Below, piece by piece: positions 61,014-64,000 of a DNA stretch of 64,000 nt (its first letter is position 1; each line of letters opens with the position of its first letter). The stretch lies in NCBI GenBank assembly GCA_040954595.2, contig CM082585.2, positions 4,464,001-4,528,000 of the forward strand. The letters are read 5' to 3'. The notes under the pieces are model-generated. The model saw only the letters and a program-made list of their open reading frames with translations, was not told the origin of the DNA and did no database searches. This stretch comes from Balanoglossus misakiensis (lineage: Eukaryota; Hemichordata). A program made the translations under genes and the position numbers.

Positions 61014-62397
61014 ATTAAAGCTGCAAGCAGCGTTGGCGGGGCACAAGCGGTTCCCATGGTAACCAGCAAATGCCAAGGCTGTATCTGCTGTGGATACCAA
61101 GATATGGGAAAGTAGGGCAAAGGTCACCTGAGGTCACCCCAAATTTGGGCAAAAAAAATCGGACCCCATACTAGTCTAGGTCCAACAAAAACCAGACCCC
61201 TAGCTCCATTGGTTCGCCTAGAATTAGGTATGTGCATAATTAATGAGGTCTTGTGTAAGACTCCATTATGTGCTCCACTGGCTGCCCAAAAGCCAGGACT
61301 CTAACTGCTGCGGATGCTGAGATATGGGAAAGTAGATCAAAGGTCATCCAAGGTCATCCAAAATTTGGGTATAAAATTTTGAGCCCAGAGTGGGCCATGT
61401 CCAACTAAAACCAGACCTCTAGCCCTATTGGTTAGCCTGGAATTAGATATGCAGAAAAATGATGTTTCAGAAATAGGTCAAGGGTCATTGCCATGGGAAA
61501 GTAGATCAAAGGTCATCCAAGGTCACCCAAAATTTGGGCATAAAATTTTGACCCCAGAGTGGGCCATGTCCAACTAAAACCAGACCTCTAGCCCTATTGG
61601 TTAGCCTGGAATTAGATATGCAGAAAAATGATGTTTCAGAAATAGGTCAAGGGTCATTGCCAAAATTACCAAAAGATTTGTGTCATGTCCTGGCAGCATT
61701 GGTACCCATGTCCACAAAATTCATGACTGTGGTGCTTTGACAAGAGGAGGTATGGGGAATACGCATATATAATTAGTTGTTTTAAAACTGGGTCAAAGGT
61801 CATGTGCAAATTGCCCCGAAAAATTGTAACAACTTCCGGTCATATGACGACTCATATCCAAAAAAAGAATGTCCGTGCTGTCAACATTTTGGCTACAAAA
61901 CGGAATTTTCACTTTTCAATGGTTTTCCGAAAATCCAACATGGCCGCCATAATGATCGACCAATCACAGTGCGCTTCGCAAACTTGATAGACATAGGTTA
62001 GGTGACCACATCCCCCGAATCCCGTGACTCGGCAATCGCTGGTTCTGGAGAAGAAGATTTTTAAAGTTTTAAGCAGTTTTTCAGAAAAACAATTGTAGCA
62101 AAAAAACTTTATGTGTGACGTCATGATTTCAATGGGGTAAAATGATGGACAGAAGATAGGCTACCTGCACACCAAATTTAAACTCGATCAGCCCAGTGGT
62201 TTTTGAGAAGGACTCGTTTAACGATTTTCAGGAAATCCAATATGGCCGCCAGGTCACGTGACTAATTAAATATTCATGAGCCACTGCACGTCTACTCATT
62301 GGCCCCTATCACCCTACCAAGTTTCAGGCCCCTAGGTGCTGCCGTTTTCCAGATCTACCTGGCCGAATTTTGGAGAAGAAGAAGAAGAATAAGAAGA
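61014..62397 (+). repeat. Dispersed repeat beginning ATTAAAGCTGCAAGCAGC, first copy
   Basis: It interrupts module 3 (module 2 continues without it after CAACACATGAAA). It ends in a GAA-rich tail (62374-62397), immediately followed by a second copy with the same first 18 bases. Internally it has subrepeats of about 167 bp (for example from 61325 and 61493) with AAATTTGGGCA and CCAACTAAAACCAGACC. Direct repeats of AGGTCA recur. No ORF found; the class is not certain. Confidence 0.75.
61121..61136 (+). promoter_or_regulatory. AGGTCA direct repeat, 4-bp spacing
   Basis: Two exact nuclear-receptor half-sites separated by CCTG. Similar DR4 pairs are at 61341-61356, 61510-61525 and 63696-63711. Confidence 0.45.
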
Positions 62398-62495
62398 ATT
62401 AAAGCTGCAAGCAGCATTGTCCGGGCCCAAGCTCTATTATCTGATCTGATTTTTAGATATGCACATAATTAATGAGTAGAAACATAATGCTTACA

Positions 62496-62652
62496 TATAA
62501 TCCCATGATATCTTTCTTTGTTTGACGTCATCGCATACGAGTGGTTTTCGCGGAGCAGTGCAACTTCGAGCCGCAGGCGAGAAGTTGTACGCTTCCGCGA
62601 AAACCACGAGTATACGATGACGTTAAACAAAGAAAGATATCATGGGATTATA
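62496..62652. repeat. 157-bp imperfect palindrome
   Basis: The arms start TATAATCCCATGATATC and end with the complement. They include GACGTCATCG/CGATGACGT and GGTTTTCGCGGA/TCCGCGAAAACC segments. The centre is around GCAGGCGAGAAG. Confidence 0.9.
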
Positions 62653-62782
62653 TATTTATCACATGAACAGTCTTCTTATTTTTCGTTAGAAGAGGCAGGA
62701 CTAAAACAATTCAGTACCTTGCAACAATTTTGGAGCGGTGTCGTATTTTACTGAGCGGGATTATGTCCCCCAGGAGATATAT

Positions 62783-62874
62783 GTTGGGAGATTTTATGAA
62801 TGATCAGCGATAGTTCATCATTTGCATATACGCAAATGGTGAACTATCGCTGATCATTCATAAAATCTCCCAAC
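62783..62874. repeat. 92-bp near-perfect palindrome
   Basis: The arms run from GTTGGGAGATTTTATGAATG to the complement, centred on GCATATACGC. It would extrude as a ~42-bp stem. Confidence 0.92.
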
Positions 62875-63456
62875 AAGTCGTCCCGTTGAGTGCCGTTCGC
62901 TCGAAGTTCGGCCTTACACAAATGTTATCGATTCTCTAACAATTTTACTGCAACCTGTTGCCACGTCTTATACATTTCGTTGACCGGTGCAATAGAGAGG
63001 TTCAGTCGTCACGCTGAACTGGCTCGAAACAATTCCCCACGCTGATTCGACTCGGAACGTACCGGACTTGCGCCTAGCCTAGGCTATGTACACCTGACCC
63101 AAAACTTTGACAGCCACGATCGTCCATGATCGTTGCGTCGACTGTCTTCTTTCCAAATTCCACCTTTCTGTTTTGAGCTTACAAAGCGTTATTGTCATGG
63201 AACCGTAATTTTTTTATTTCATTTCTGTATTGTAAATGCCGCGCGCTACACATACTGTTTCTGTTTGACAACAGAGCTACGGCGAATCGGTGGAAATAGT
63301 TCCGGTTGATGACGTAACACAGGGGTGATCAGGATTTTTGATCTGTCCTGGTCTACGTCACACAGGTGGTGATCAGGGCCAGTTCATGTGATAATGTGTT
63401 TTATCCCATGAAATATCAAGATTATATCTATGTTTAGTGCTGATATAGTGTTAAGT

Positions 63457-63480
63457 AGGTCAAAGGTCACCCAGAGGTCA
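63457..63480 (+). promoter_or_regulatory. AGGTCA triplet: DR1 plus DR5
   Basis: AGGTCA at 63457, 63464 and 63475 gives spacings of 1 and 5. Another DR1 lies at 63962-63974. Confidence 0.45.
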
Positions 63481-64000
63481 CCCACAGTTTGGGCAGAAAA
63501 TTTTGACCCATAGTGGTCCATGTCCATCAAAACCTCTAGGCCTTTTGGTTAGCCCAGAATTAGGTATGCACATAAATAATGAGTTAAGCAGGTGTCACAG
63601 GTGACCCAAAACTTTGGCTTTTCATTATGGCCCCATACCTCCAAATGGCAAGGCTGTATCTGCTGTGGATGTCGACATATGCAAAAGTAACTCAAAGGTC
63701 ACCCAAGGTCACCCAACATTTGGGCAAAAAATTTTGACCCAATACTGGTCCATATCCAACAAAAACCAAACCTCTAGGTCTATCGGTTCATCTGTAATTA
63801 GGTATGCGCATATTTAATGAGGTCAGCAGAGGTCAAAGGGGTCATGAAAAGTAGCGAAATTTTTTTATATCATACAAATCCACATACATCAAAAACCAAA
63901 ACCATAGCCCTATAGGTTAGCCTGGAATTAGATATGCAGAAAAAAACGATGTGTCAAAAGTAGGTCAAAGGTCATTGCCAAAATTACCAAAATATTTGGG

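Larger units (their letters stand above)
62398..64000 (+). repeat. Dispersed repeat, second copy, interrupted by foldback DNA
   Basis: It starts ATTAAAGCTGCAAGCAGC and resumes the AGGTCA-containing subrepeats from ~63450 to the window end. Between ~62490 and ~63400 it holds a foldback region related to the 55107-56198 element, including two large palindromes. Confidence 0.7.

Overview
The window is intron-rich animal DNA. The genes are split by GT-AG introns, ORFs are sparse, and repeats make up much of the sequence. The families present are secreted C-type lectin/F5-8C (discoidin) proteins, a juvenile-hormone-acid-methyltransferase-like enzyme and C2H2 zinc fingers with short linkers. Together with abundant non-LTR and TTAA/TA transposons they suggest a marine invertebrate deuterostome such as amphioxus or a hemichordate. 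The species cannot be fixed from the sequence alone.

Layout. 1-416 is the end of a ~2.1-kb repeat unit that recurs later. 1664-8423 (copy A) and 22515-31233 (copy B) are a direct segmental duplication. Each copy carries a minus-strand methyltransferase relic followed by an intact seven-exon plus-strand lectin/discoidin gene (3424-6210 and 25799-28590). Between them lie a third, inverted lectin/discoidin paralogue (12600-9770) and a tandem array of about 4.3 units (13048-22514). A fourth gene, a single-CTLD lectin with QPD and WND sugar/calcium motifs, is at 35320-37118. Its signal exon is separated from its CTLD exons by a very long (TATG)n tract.

The right third (39734-61013) holds three tandem copies of a zinc-finger gene module with a shared exon structure. 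Module 1 is frameshifted. Module 2 has a ten-finger ORF, but its first coding exon is split by a 4,160-bp element with perfect 130-bp terminal inverted repeats. Module 3 stays open but has lost its fingers and carries a 122/123-bp satellite in its last intron. The end of the window (61014-64000) is a repeat family rich in AGGTCA direct repeats, with two large palindromes nested inside it.

The three CTLD-F5/8C proteins are predicted secreted two-domain lectins without the usual calcium/sugar motifs, so they probably bind ligands by other surfaces. The CTLD-only protein looks like a galactose-type lectin. Together they read as a small local family of soluble recognition proteins. The two methyltransferase copies are broken in complementary ways: A lacks the first exon, B lacks the last. 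Mobile DNA accounts for most other differences between duplicates, and the empty sites in sister copies define several insertions to the base. All joins and counts were made by eye; no alignment or transcript data were available.
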